Below are positions 14,777 through 23,166 of a stretch of DNA of 24,298 nucleotides, one piece after another; position 1 is the first letter of the stretch; the number at the start of each line of letters is the position of its first letter. Source of the DNA: CAIZGX01 sp044349305 (GTDB taxonomy: Bacteria > Bacteroidota > Bacteroidia > Flavobacteriales_D > Sanyastnellaceae); contig JBIKRF010000028.1 in assembly GCA_044349305.1 (NCBI GenBank), positions 1 to 24,298 on the forward strand, read 5' to 3'. The translations under genes were made by a program, and so were the position numbers. Below the pieces are notes generated by a model. That model ran no database searches, was not told where the DNA came from, and saw only the letters and a program-made list of their open reading frames with translations.

Positions 14777-17152
14777 ATGAAAAAACTTCTGATCCGAAGC
14801 GTCATTGCGCTTACAATACTTGTGCTCTTATGCCTTGGAGCAGCATATTTTTGGTTGAAGAGTAGCCTTCCCGTTTATTCAGGGGAAAAGAAGTTGGCCG
14901 GTCTGCACGAGCCGGTTGATGCGTATTTCGATGAATACGGAATTCCGCATATCGATGCGAAGAACTCTGAAGATGCTTATCGTGCACTCGGCTATCTGCA
15001 TGCGCAAGAACGATTATTCCAATTGGAATTGCTTCGGAGAGCCGGAAGTGGAACACTAGCCGAAATCATTGGCGAAGACATGGTGAAGGTGGATCGTATT
15101 TTCAGAACGCTAGGCATTTCAGAATACGCGAAAACTTCCGCAGCGAATTTTCAAAAGAATCACGTCAACGATGAAATGTCGAAGGAAGTGAACGCCTACA
15201 TGGACGGTGTGAATCAATTCATTCAAAACGGACCTACTCCTCCTGAATTCGCGCTAATGGGAATTCCAAAAAGAAACCTTACGGTTGAAGATATGTTCTG
15301 CATTAGCGCTGCCATGAGCTTCTCGTTTCAAATGGCGAATAAGACAGAACCTGTTATGACGCACATTGCGCTTACACACGGAGAAGAATATCTCTACGAT
15401 CTAGGACTGCATCACGACTCAACCGAATCTGAAATTCGTCACTTTGATAGTCGCGGACTCGATTCAAGTTTAATGGAATTGAATACTTTATTTCTAGAGG
15501 CAGAAGACGCACTTCCCGTTGCACCTTTTGATGGCTCGAACTCGTGGGCAGTTGCTGGAAGCAAAACTGCTACTGGAAAACCAATCTTCTGCAACGACAC
15601 GCACATTGGCTATGCCCTTCCGCAAACGTGGTTTGAAGCACATGTTAAATGTCCCGAGTTCGAAATAACCGGACACTTCCTTGCAGGAATTCCATACGCC
15701 CTTGTTGGAAGAACTCCCAATCACGCTTGGGGTGTTACCATGCTAGAACACGACGAAATGGATTTCTATGCTGAAAAAAGAAATCCGAATAACCCGAACG
15801 AAGTGTGGTACAAAGGGCAATATGTTCCGCTTACGTTCAGAACGGAAGAAATTAAGATCAAAGGAAAAGAGCCGCTCATACTGCAAGTGCCCATTACTCC
15901 GCATGGTCCTGTTGTGAACGATGTTTTTGTAGGAATGAACAGCTCTACCCCCATCTCCATTTCTTGGGTGTATACCAAAGTGGAAAATAAATCATTCGAA
16001 GCCTTCCGCGAAATGAATCTTGCGAAAGACATGAACGAATTCGAAGCGGCACTTCCGCAAATTCACGGTCCTGGTTTGAACATTAACTACGCAGATGCCG
16101 AAGGCAACATTGCTTGGTGGGCTTGCGCACATTTACCAAAGCGCAATCCAAGCGTTAACTCGTGGATAATACTCAATGCCCGCGACACCACCAACGAATG
16201 GAAAGGCTATTATTCCTTCAAAGAAAATCCAAGAACAATCAATCCTTCATGGGGATACATCTACAGCGCTAACGACTGGCCCGGCGCTCTTGCAGACGGA
16301 ACCTACTATCCCGGTTACTACAAACCGCAATACCGGGCCGACCGCATTCGAACCTTGTTAGAAGCCAGCAATGAATGGACCGCAGAAAAAATGAAGGCCG
16401 TTCTGAACGACGTCACTTCAACCGTAGATGCAAGTTTGTTGAAGGAACTCGAGCTTCTTGCAAAGAAAAGCAAGTACTACGAAGACGTAGCTCTAGCTTT
16501 CAATTGGAACGGTGCCTATGAGCCAGAAGCAGCAGGTCCTGTGGTCTTCAACCGATTTCTGTATTACTATTTGAAGTTCGCATGTGAAGATGAAATGGGA
16601 AAAGAAATTTTCAATTTGTTCCTAGACACACATCAAATGCAACGCACCCAAATGGATTTATTCCACAATGAAAAGGCCGTTTGGTGGGACAATGTGCAAA
16701 CCAAACACATTGAAACACGAGAAGAAATTTTAATGAAAGCCTTCGAAACAGCCGCACAAAAACTCTTGAAGGAAGAAGGGGTGGTTGAAAAATGGGCTTG
16801 GAAAAAAGTATGTAAACTTGAATTGAAACATCCGCTTAGTGCCGTTTCGCTCTTCAAACCCTTTGTTAATCGCATGGAAATGCCGGTATGGGGTGGAAAT
16901 GAAACCATACATCAAACCGGATTCAAACTCGACAGCACAGGAAACTACCATGTGCACTTTGGTTCGCAAATGCGCATTATTCACGACTTCGCGAAAAACG
17001 ACAGTTGGAATATCAATCCAGCCGGACAAAGCGGACATCCGTTAAGCAAGCACTACCTCGATCAAGCAGAGCTTTATCGAACAAGACAATTCAGACACGA
17101 GTGGAACGATTGGGAGAAGATCAAGACTTTCCCGAAGTTGCGCTTATCTTAG
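14777..17152 (+). CDS. Penicillin acylase family (S45) Ntn-hydrolase, membrane-anchored
   Basis: The 791-residue precursor has an N-terminal membrane helix (about residues 7-27), then the alpha-chain region with DEYGIPHIDAKNSEDAYRALG and HAQERLFQLELLRR. The autoprocessing site is APFDGSNSWAV: Ser254 would become the N-terminal nucleophile of the beta chain. NDTHIGYALPQTWFEAHV and GIPYALVGRTPNHAWGVT, typical of the beta chain, follow. The family removes acyl groups from amides (beta-lactams, N-acyl-homoserine lactones, lipopeptides), and the natural substrate cannot be told here. The mature enzyme should act in the periplasm. An S9 peptidase starts 24 bp downstream, consistent with a shared role in amide/peptide breakdown. 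Confidence 0.92.
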   Translation: MKKLLIRSVIALTILVLLCLGAAYFWLKSSLPVYSGEKKLAGLHEPVDAYFDEYGIPHIDAKNSEDAYRALGYLHAQERLFQLELLRRAGSGTLAEIIGEDMVKVDRIFRTLGISEYAKTSAANFQKNHVNDEMSKEVNAYMDGVNQFIQNGPTPPEFALMGIPKRNLTVEDMFCISAAMSFSFQMANKTEPVMTHIALTHGEEYLYDLGLHHDSTESEIRHFDSRGLDSSLMELNTLFLEAEDALPVAPFDGSNSWAVAGSKTATGKPIFCNDTHIGYALPQTWFEAHVKCPEFEITGHFLAGIPYALVGRTPNHAWGVTMLEHDEMDFYAEKRNPNNPNEVWYKGQYVPLTFRTEEIKIKGKEPLILQVPITPHGPVVNDVFVGMNSSTPISISWVYTKVENKSFEAFREMNLAKDMNEFEAALPQIHGPGLNINYADAEGNIAWWACAHLPKRNPSVNSWIILNARDTTNEWKGYYSFKENPRTINPSWGYIYSANDWPGALADGTYYPGYYKPQYRADRIRTLLEASNEWTAEKMKAVLNDVTSTVDASLLKELELLAKKSKYYEDVALAFNWNGAYEPEAAGPVVFNRFLYYYLKFACEDEMGKEIFNLFLDTHQMQRTQMDLFHNEKAVWWDNVQTKHIETREEILMKAFETAAQKLLKEEGVVEKWAWKKVCKLELKHPLSAVSLFKPFVNRMEMPVWGGNETIHQTGFKLDSTGNYHVHFGSQMRIIHDFAKNDSWNINPAGQSGHPLSKHYLDQAELYRTRQFRHEWNDWEKIKTFPKLRLS

Positions 17153-17176
17153 ACACCTCAATAAATAGCATATAAA

Positions 17177-19330
17177 ATGAAGAGAGTATTCATTGCCGCA
17201 TTTGCGCTTTTCATCGGATTAGCCGCAACAGCACAAGAAAAGAAAAGCTTAACATTAGACGAATCTGTTCTAGGTCAATTCAGACAATTCTATCCTGAAC
17301 AATTGCAATTGCAATGGATACCTGGTACCGATCGCTATTCTCAAATCAAAAACGACATCCTATACAGCCAATCAGCTATGGGAAAATCAAATCCAACCGC
17401 TGAACTTACCTTGGATCAAGTCAACAAAGCATTTATTGAAATTGGTGTGGAAAAGGCTACTACTATGCCTCGTTGGGAATGGGTTTCAGCCAATGAACTT
17501 CATACAACGGCAGCAGCAGCTAATGTAAAAAATAAAACAGTTGAAGTAACCTTCAAACTAAACAACAAAATGGCAACTGTGGTGAATGCCTATGACACCG
17601 ATGCGGAAAACATAGACTTTCATAGCAAAGGAAGCGTAGCTTTCACCAAAGGGAACAACCTTTTCGTGAAGAGTGGTGCTGAAGAAAAGCAAGTGACATT
17701 TAATGTGGAAGGAATTGTAAGCGGACAAAGCATTTCTCGCAACGAATACGGAATTGCAAAAGGAACGTTTTGGTCCGAGGAAGGCAATCGCCTAGCCTTC
17801 TATCAGAAAGACGAAAGCAATGTCACCCAATATCCACTGATCAATTACAACACAACTCCAGCTAGCGTAAATAACATTCGCTATCCAATGGCCGGAGACC
17901 CAAGTGAAAAAATTAACATCGGTGTTTACGATGTGAAGTCAGGAAAGACCGTTTTCCTTCAATTGAATGGTGGTGTGCTCAACGACACGTATTACGCTAC
18001 TAACCTTTCTTGGAGTCCCGATGAAAATTTCATTTTAATTGCTGAAATGAATCGCGCTACAACTACTTGCAACTTGAATGTTTACAATGCAGCTACTGGA
18101 GAATTCATTCGAACATTATTTACTGAAACAGACTCGCGTTGGGTTGAACCTGATCAAGAACCTTACTTCTTGTCGAGCACTACATTTTTGTGGTACACTT
18201 GGAAGAACGGTTTCCACAATTATTATCTCTATGATTTATCTGGAAATTTAACCGCGCAAACCAACGCGAACTTCGAATTGCTTTCCATAATGGGATTGAG
18301 CGAAGACAAGAAAACCATCTTTTTCGAAGGAACTGGAACTAACGCAACAGAACGTCACCTCTACTCTGCTCCAACTTCAACTTTAAAATTGACCCCACTT
18401 ACAAGCGAAGCTGGAACGCATACGTGCAAGGTTTCTACTTCCGGAAAATTCTTCATTGATCAGTTCAGCTCGCTCACTGTTCCGAATCGCGTTTCAATTT
18501 CACCTTGTGGAAAAGGAACACCAAATGTTCTCTTGACTTCTGAAGACAAACTGAAAAACTATAAGATAGGCACAACAGAAATTTTCACCATCAATGCAAA
18601 CAACGGCACATCATTGTATTGCCGCCTTATTAAGCCTTCGAGCTTCGATCCTGAAAAAAAATATCCGGTTGTGGTTTATGTATACAACGGTCCACATGTT
18701 CAATTAATCTCGAATTCTTATTTGGCAGGAAGTTCTTTGTGGATGAACTATTTAGCGGAACAAGGGTATTTGGTTTTCACCGTTGATGGACAAGGATCGG
18801 CGCATCGCGGTAAAGAGTTCGAACAGGTGATTCACCGTCAATTGGGAACACAAGAAATGGCCGACCAACTCGCAGGTGTGGAGTGGTTGAAAAAGCAATC
18901 ATACGTAGATCCGGCGCGCATAGCAGTTCACGGATGGAGCTTCGGCGGATTCATGACAACCTCACTTATGCTTCGTGCTCCGGGCACATTCAAAGTAGGT
19001 GTTGCTGGTGGACCGGTTATCGACTGGCGCTTGTATGAAGTTATGTACACCGAGCGCTACATGGACACTCCACAAGAAAACGCTGAAGGATTCGACACGA
19101 ACAACTGCACGAAATACGTAGATAAACTTCAAGGTAAATTGTTAATGATTCACGGAGCCGACGACAACGTGGTGGTTCTTCAACACAACATGCGTTTCTT
19201 GAAGGCGTGTGTAGACAAGAAGATTCCAGTAGACTTTTTCGTATACCCTGGACACGAGCACAACGTTCGTGGAAAAGACCGTGTACATCTCATGAATAAA
19301 ATCATCACTTACATCACCGATAATTTATAA
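17177..19330 (+). CDS. DPP-IV-like S9 family prolyl oligopeptidase, exported
   Basis: The 717-residue protein has a signal peptide (about 1-19, ATA then Gln20), an N-terminal beta-propeller region (about 100-480, with repeated WSPDENFILIAEMNR-like strands and VEPDQEPYFLSSTTFLWYT), and a C-terminal alpha/beta-hydrolase domain. The catalytic triad can be placed: S588 in HGWSFGGF (family usually GWSYGG), D662 in HGADDNVV, and H695 in GHEHNVRG. Family enzymes cut dipeptides, often Xaa-Pro, from peptide N-termini in the periplasm. I cannot confirm Pro specificity because the Glu-Glu dipeptide-binding motif is not clear. It lies between the acylase and gcvT with short gaps of 24 and 14 bp. Confidence 0.93.
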   Translation: MKRVFIAAFALFIGLAATAQEKKSLTLDESVLGQFRQFYPEQLQLQWIPGTDRYSQIKNDILYSQSAMGKSNPTAELTLDQVNKAFIEIGVEKATTMPRWEWVSANELHTTAAAANVKNKTVEVTFKLNNKMATVVNAYDTDAENIDFHSKGSVAFTKGNNLFVKSGAEEKQVTFNVEGIVSGQSISRNEYGIAKGTFWSEEGNRLAFYQKDESNVTQYPLINYNTTPASVNNIRYPMAGDPSEKINIGVYDVKSGKTVFLQLNGGVLNDTYYATNLSWSPDENFILIAEMNRATTTCNLNVYNAATGEFIRTLFTETDSRWVEPDQEPYFLSSTTFLWYTWKNGFHNYYLYDLSGNLTAQTNANFELLSIMGLSEDKKTIFFEGTGTNATERHLYSAPTSTLKLTPLTSEAGTHTCKVSTSGKFFIDQFSSLTVPNRVSISPCGKGTPNVLLTSEDKLKNYKIGTTEIFTINANNGTSLYCRLIKPSSFDPEKKYPVVVYVYNGPHVQLISNSYLAGSSLWMNYLAEQGYLVFTVDGQGSAHRGKEFEQVIHRQLGTQEMADQLAGVEWLKKQSYVDPARIAVHGWSFGGFMTTSLMLRAPGTFKVGVAGGPVIDWRLYEVMYTERYMDTPQENAEGFDTNNCTKYVDKLQGKLLMIHGADDNVVVLQHNMRFLKACVDKKIPVDFFVYPGHEHNVRGKDRVHLMNKIITYITDNL

Positions 19331-19335
19331 TTTCG
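19328..19335 (+). promoter_or_regulatory. Possible internal -7 box before gcvT
   Basis: TAATTTCG overlaps the stop codon of the S9 peptidase and lies 9 bp before the gcvT ATG. It fits the TAnnTTYG variant seen at other genes here. No -33 box is apparent, so gcvT may simply be read through from upstream. Confidence 0.25.
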
Positions 19336-19344
19336 GCCCCACTT

Positions 19345-20430
19345 ATGAAAAACACATCACTTACTGAAAAGCACATTGCGCTTGGAGCGAAAATGGTTCC
19401 ATTCGCAGGTTACAATATGCCCGTTCAATACGCGGGATTAATTCAAGAGCACCATTGCGTTAGAAATAACGTTGGTGTTTTCGATGTTAGTCACATGGGC
19501 GAGTTTTGGATCAGTGGTCCAAAGGCTTTCGATCTTATTCAATACGCAACTTCAAACGATGTTTCTAAATTGTTCGACGGAAAAGTTCAGTACAGCTGCA
19601 TGCCAAATGCAACAGGCGGAATAGTAGACGATCTTTTGGTTTACCGCGTGAACGGAGAAATGTACTTGTTGGTGGTGAACGCTTCGAACATCGACAAAGA
19701 TTGGAATCACCTTTCTGAGTTGAACAAAGCGTTCGGAGCAACCATGGTGAACAAGTCTGAAGAGACTTCTTTGCTTGCTGTTCAAGGACCGAAGGCAGCT
19801 GAAGCGCTTCAGTCATTAACAGACATGACTTTGAGCGACATGGAGTATTACACTTTTAAAATTGGAACATTTGCTGGTGTTGAAAATGTAGTTGTTTCAA
19901 CAACCGGATATACCGGTGCGGGTGGATTCGAGATTTATTTCCCGAATGAAAACGCAAACGAAATGTGGGATAAGATCTTCGCTGCAGGCGCGCCGCAAGG
20001 CATTGAGCCAATTGGTTTAGGTGCAAGAGATACCCTTCGTTTAGAAATGGGATTCTGCCTGTACGGAAACGACATCAACGACACGACTTCTCCTTTAGAA
20101 GCTGGCTTGGGTTGGATCACAAAGTTCAGTGCTCCGTTTTTAAATTCTGAAAATTTAAAGGCTCAAAAAGAAGCTGGAGTAACGCGCAAGCTTGTTGCAT
20201 TCGAAATGATCGATAGAGGTATTCCTCGTCACGATTATGAAATTGGAGATGCAAATGGAAATGTTGTGGGTATTGTGACCAGCGGAACGCAGAGCCCGAG
20301 CCTAGAAAAAGCAATCGGATTGGGTTACGTACCAACATCAATGACTGCGCTTGGAACCGAGATTTTCATTTTAATTCGTGGAAAAGCGTTGAAGGCAGTG
20401 GTTGTTTCCCTTCCCTTCTTCAAGAAATAA
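19345..20430 (+). CDS. gcvT: Aminomethyltransferase, glycine cleavage system T protein
   Basis: GcvT takes the aminomethyl group from the lipoylated H protein and passes the methylene unit to THF, releasing ammonia. The 361 residues match the family length and motifs: MVPFAGYNMPVQY near the N-terminus, VGVFDVSHMGEF, the folate-site segment GGIVDDLLVYR, NASNIDKDW, STTGYTGAGGFEIYFP, GARDTLRLEMGFCLYGND, and the C-terminal barrel GIVTSGTQSPSLEKAIGLGYV. No gcvH or gcvP is nearby, so the system is split in this genome, as often in Bacteroidota. The gene is last in the plus-strand run and is followed by a strong hairpin terminator. With fhs it is the second THF one-carbon gene in the window. Confidence 0.97.
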   Translation: MKNTSLTEKHIALGAKMVPFAGYNMPVQYAGLIQEHHCVRNNVGVFDVSHMGEFWISGPKAFDLIQYATSNDVSKLFDGKVQYSCMPNATGGIVDDLLVYRVNGEMYLLVVNASNIDKDWNHLSELNKAFGATMVNKSEETSLLAVQGPKAAEALQSLTDMTLSDMEYYTFKIGTFAGVENVVVSTTGYTGAGGFEIYFPNENANEMWDKIFAAGAPQGIEPIGLGARDTLRLEMGFCLYGNDINDTTSPLEAGLGWITKFSAPFLNSENLKAQKEAGVTRKLVAFEMIDRGIPRHDYEIGDANGNVVGIVTSGTQSPSLEKAIGLGYVPTSMTALGTEIFILIRGKALKAVVVSLPFFKK

Positions 20431-20452
20431 TTTCAATTTATGTTGAAATAGA

Positions 20453-20478
20453 AACGCCCTCCGAAAAGGGCGTTTTTT
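20453..20478. terminator. Intrinsic terminator after gcvT
   Basis: The arms aacgccct (20453-20460) and agggcgtt (20467-20474) pair perfectly around a ccgaaa loop and are followed by T residues. It sits in the 66 bp between gcvT and the convergent lipoprotein gene and may also act on the minus strand. Confidence 0.85.
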
Positions 20479-20496
20479 CTTTACTTGCATTTGGAA

Positions 20497-21192
20497 TTAC
20501 AATCCCAACTTTACTTTCAATTCTTCTTTTGAAATAAGACCCACATTCGAGAACTTCATTTCATTGTTTGAATAATACTTCAGTGTAGGAAGTGCGTCTA
20601 CTCCAAGCTCCGCAGCGATATTTGGATTTTGATCGACATCTATCGTTACAATTTTCAATGAGGGGGTTTCTTTTGCCAATTCATCCAAAGAAGGCTTTAA
20701 CTTTTTGCAAGGTGCACACCACTCTGCAGAAAAATCGACCAATACATTTCCACCAGAAACTAAATTCTTATAATCGTCTGAACTCATTCCTCCATTTGAA
20801 CTCACGTTTCCTGAAACAACAGGAAGTCCAGCCGATTTCCATTTCATAATTCCCCCTTGAAGTTCATAGACTTCTTTGAATCCTTGCTTACGCATTGCAG
20901 CAGCAGCGCTTGAACTTCTTCCACCACTTAAACAATACACGAACACAGGAGCGTTCTTATCAACAGCATCTATTCTGCGTTGAAAGTCGTTTCCATTCCA
21001 ATTGGCAAGAAGGGCGCCTTCAATGTATTCCTTCGCGAATTCTTCTTCGGTTCGAACATCGAGGAGAACCGCGTTGGGCGTGGATTTCAATTTTTCTGAA
21101 AACGTCTTTGCATCGAGTACGGGGCTACCTCCGTTCGATGTGCAAGCGCTAAAAAAGAGCGCTAAAAAAAGGAATAAGCTTGAATATTTCAT
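20497..21192 (-). CDS. Rhodanese-thioredoxin fusion lipoprotein
   Basis: The 231-residue protein starts with a lipoprotein signal (MKYSSLFLFLALFFSAC, Cys17 lipidated). Residues about 25-125 are a rhodanese domain with LLDVRTEEEF and active loop CLSGGRS (Cys87). Residues about 148-231 are a thioredoxin domain with WCAPC (158-162) and the cis-Pro loop ALPT. Both active sites are intact. The lipid anchor places it on the periplasmic face of the inner membrane or in the outer membrane. A redox or sulfur-transfer function is likely, and the rhodanese could pass a persulfide to the adjacent thioredoxin, but this is inference. An upstream start at 21327 would put 45 extra residues before the lipoprotein signal and was rejected. 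TATCTTCG lies 4 bp before the chosen ATG. Confidence 0.92.
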   Translation of the reverse strand: MKYSSLFLFLALFFSACTSNGGSPVLDAKTFSEKLKSTPNAVLLDVRTEEEFAKEYIEGALLANWNGNDFQRRIDAVDKNAPVFVYCLSGGRSSSAAAAMRKQGFKEVYELQGGIMKWKSAGLPVVSGNVSSNGGMSSDDYKNLVSGGNVLVDFSAEWCAPCKKLKPSLDELAKETPSLKIVTIDVDQNPNIAAELGVDALPTLKYYSNNEMKFSNVGLISKEELKVKLGL

Positions 21193-21196
21193 ATTG

Positions 21197-21204
21197 CGAA
21201 GATA
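21197..21204 (-). promoter_or_regulatory. -7 box of the rhodanese-thioredoxin gene
   Basis: TATCTTCG on the minus strand (TAnnTTYG) ends 4 bp before the ATG at 21192. Confidence 0.45.
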
Positions 21205-21255
21205 AGAAGCCCAATTCTTCCCTTGTGTGATAGGAATTACAAAGGCTGTTCCTAT

Positions 21256-21263
21256 TACATTTG
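21256..21263 (+). promoter_or_regulatory. -7 box of the T9SS surface-protein gene
   Basis: TACATTTG matches TAnnTTTG exactly and ends 4 bp before the ATG at 21268, which supports that start. Confidence 0.5.
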
Positions 21264-21267
21264 TAGT

Positions 21268-23148
21268 ATGAAGGTATACGTTCTCTTGGCAGCACTTTTT
21301 GTTTCTTCTTTTTCCAGCATGGGTCAATGCGTGGTGATCAATGAAGTTATGGTGAATGCTGCTGACGCTTGTGACGGAAGCTGCACGCCGAACACTGGCG
21401 AGTGGATTGAATTATACAATACGTGCCCTTTTCCTTGGAATATTGAATGTTACATTCTTTCTGACGGAGATTTTTCGATTACCATGCCCGCAGGAACGAC
21501 CATTCCAGCGAATGGCTTTTTAGTTGTAGGTTCATCTAACTCTGGCGTACCCGTAGATGTGAACATTGGTACTTGCGGTTGTACAACAGGACCGAATAGT
21601 GAAGTTGGAATTTTAACCAACAGCGCAGAGCAATTGATTCTCTACGACAACCTCGGTACCATTATCGACGGTATTGTTTGGGGTGGTGGACAATGGAATC
21701 AACAGACTTCGTTCACTACAAACCCCGTTGGTCCATGTCCGAACTTAACCGTTCCTGTCCTTTCCATTTTTACTCAGATACAAACAGTTCCTGCACAAGG
21801 AAATAACAATGGACTAACCGTTTTCAGAAGCTGCGACGGAGTAAATCCGTGGGTATCTGGAACGCTGCCTCCGTCGCCAGGAGCTTCAAACAACAGCGAT
21901 GTTCCAGTGACTGCGAGTTTCAGCATTTCCGATAACACTGTTTGCGATGGCGATTGTGTTCAAATTACCAATACCTCAACCGGAAATCCAGGCTTATGGA
22001 CATGGATAGTCAACGGAACTCCTGATTTATCACTAGACAGCATTGCACCGACCCTTTGCTTCAACGCACCTGGAGTTTATTCCTATTCGCTTATTGCGAG
22101 CAATGGATGCAGCGCTGACACTTTAATCGATGGTGCCACGGTGAATGTGAGCCCTTCCATAACATTGAATTTATCTCCAAATGCAGATGCGATAATTTGT
22201 GACAATTCACCTACTGTCTTCAGCACCACAAACATTTGCAGCACATACCAATGGCAAATGAACGGAGTTGATATTGCTGGAGAAATCTCTGATTCATACA
22301 CGGCAACCGCCGATGGTGTTTACTCGCTTACTTGTCCAAACGACATCTGTATTGCTCCGAGCCAGACGGTTCAACTCGACTTCCAAAATTTTCAAATGGC
22401 GCTCTCTCCTGCTTCAACTGTGTTGTGTATTGGAGAAAGTCAGCAGTTAACGCTTAGCGTTTTGAGCGATGGTCCTGCGGTGAATAACGAATGGACGTTG
22501 AATGGAAATGCGTTAACATCTGGACTCACCACTTTTTTAGGCGTTGACATGGGAACGTACGAAGTTGTGAGCACCAACATCGACGGCTGCACTTTTACTT
22601 CTTCTGCCGAACTTATAAGCGCAAACAACGACCCTACTATTACCATTCAAAACGTAACTCAATCGGGATGTTGGGATGGACCAACTATCTTGGAAATTGA
22701 TCCAACTTATTCGAACATTTTTTGGTACGATGGCTCTTCCGATTTCAGTATTGAATTGCTTTCCAATGCAACTGTGAGTGTTGCTGCGCTTGATGCTAAC
22801 GGATGCGATGCTACGGGCACCTATAACTTAGATCTTCCTGAATGCGCCGACCTAACCATTCCGAATATATTTATTCCGAACCGAGACAATTTCAACGAGA
22901 CCTTTCACTTATTGTTTTCTTCCGATGGAAACACAAATGATGTAGCGACATACTCATTGCAGATTTTCAATCGTTGGGGAGGCATTGTCTTCGAGACCTC
23001 CGATCCGAACAATAATTGGGACGGAACCATCAACGGAAACGAGGCTTCCAGTGGGAGTTACTTCTATATTCTCGACGCGAGATACGCTAACGGTGAATCT
23101 ATTTTAGCGCCTAACCAACGCAGTGGTTGGTTTCTGTTGGTTCGTTAG
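21268..23148 (+). CDS. T9SS-exported surface protein: lamin-tail domain, PKD/Ig-like repeats, CHU_C sorting domain
   Basis: The start at 21268 gives 626 residues beginning with a signal peptide (about 1-19, then Gln20). Residues about 22-150 look like a lamin-tail domain: VVINEVMVNA, GEWIELYNT, GDFSITMPAGTTIPANGF and LILYDNLGTIIDGIVWG. A PKD-like domain (about 215-295: ASFSISDNTVCDGDCVQITN) and two or more Ig-like segments follow. The last about 100 residues (526-626) are the gliding-motility-associated C-terminal (CHU_C, type-B) domain: IPNIFIPNRDNFNETF, YSLQIFNRWGGIVFET, NWDGTINGNEASSGSYFYIL. It should be exported by the type IX system to the cell surface or medium. Lamin-tail domains often occur with secreted nucleases or adhesins, but no catalytic domain is visible here. 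An upstream start at 21223 adds 15 residues before the signal and was rejected. Confidence 0.9.
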   Translation: MKVYVLLAALFVSSFSSMGQCVVINEVMVNAADACDGSCTPNTGEWIELYNTCPFPWNIECYILSDGDFSITMPAGTTIPANGFLVVGSSNSGVPVDVNIGTCGCTTGPNSEVGILTNSAEQLILYDNLGTIIDGIVWGGGQWNQQTSFTTNPVGPCPNLTVPVLSIFTQIQTVPAQGNNNGLTVFRSCDGVNPWVSGTLPPSPGASNNSDVPVTASFSISDNTVCDGDCVQITNTSTGNPGLWTWIVNGTPDLSLDSIAPTLCFNAPGVYSYSLIASNGCSADTLIDGATVNVSPSITLNLSPNADAIICDNSPTVFSTTNICSTYQWQMNGVDIAGEISDSYTATADGVYSLTCPNDICIAPSQTVQLDFQNFQMALSPASTVLCIGESQQLTLSVLSDGPAVNNEWTLNGNALTSGLTTFLGVDMGTYEVVSTNIDGCTFTSSAELISANNDPTITIQNVTQSGCWDGPTILEIDPTYSNIFWYDGSSDFSIELLSNATVSVAALDANGCDATGTYNLDLPECADLTIPNIFIPNRDNFNETFHLLFSSDGNTNDVATYSLQIFNRWGGIVFETSDPNNNWDGTINGNEASSGSYFYILDARYANGESILAPNQRSGWFLLVR

Positions 23149-23166
23149 ACACTTCAGTTGTTCAAA

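Noticed and set aside
21193..21327. 45-residue N-terminal extension of the rhodanese-thioredoxin protein
   Set aside because: It would bury the lipoprotein signal inside the protein, and it crosses the promoter box at 21197-21204 and the neighbouring gene's start region.
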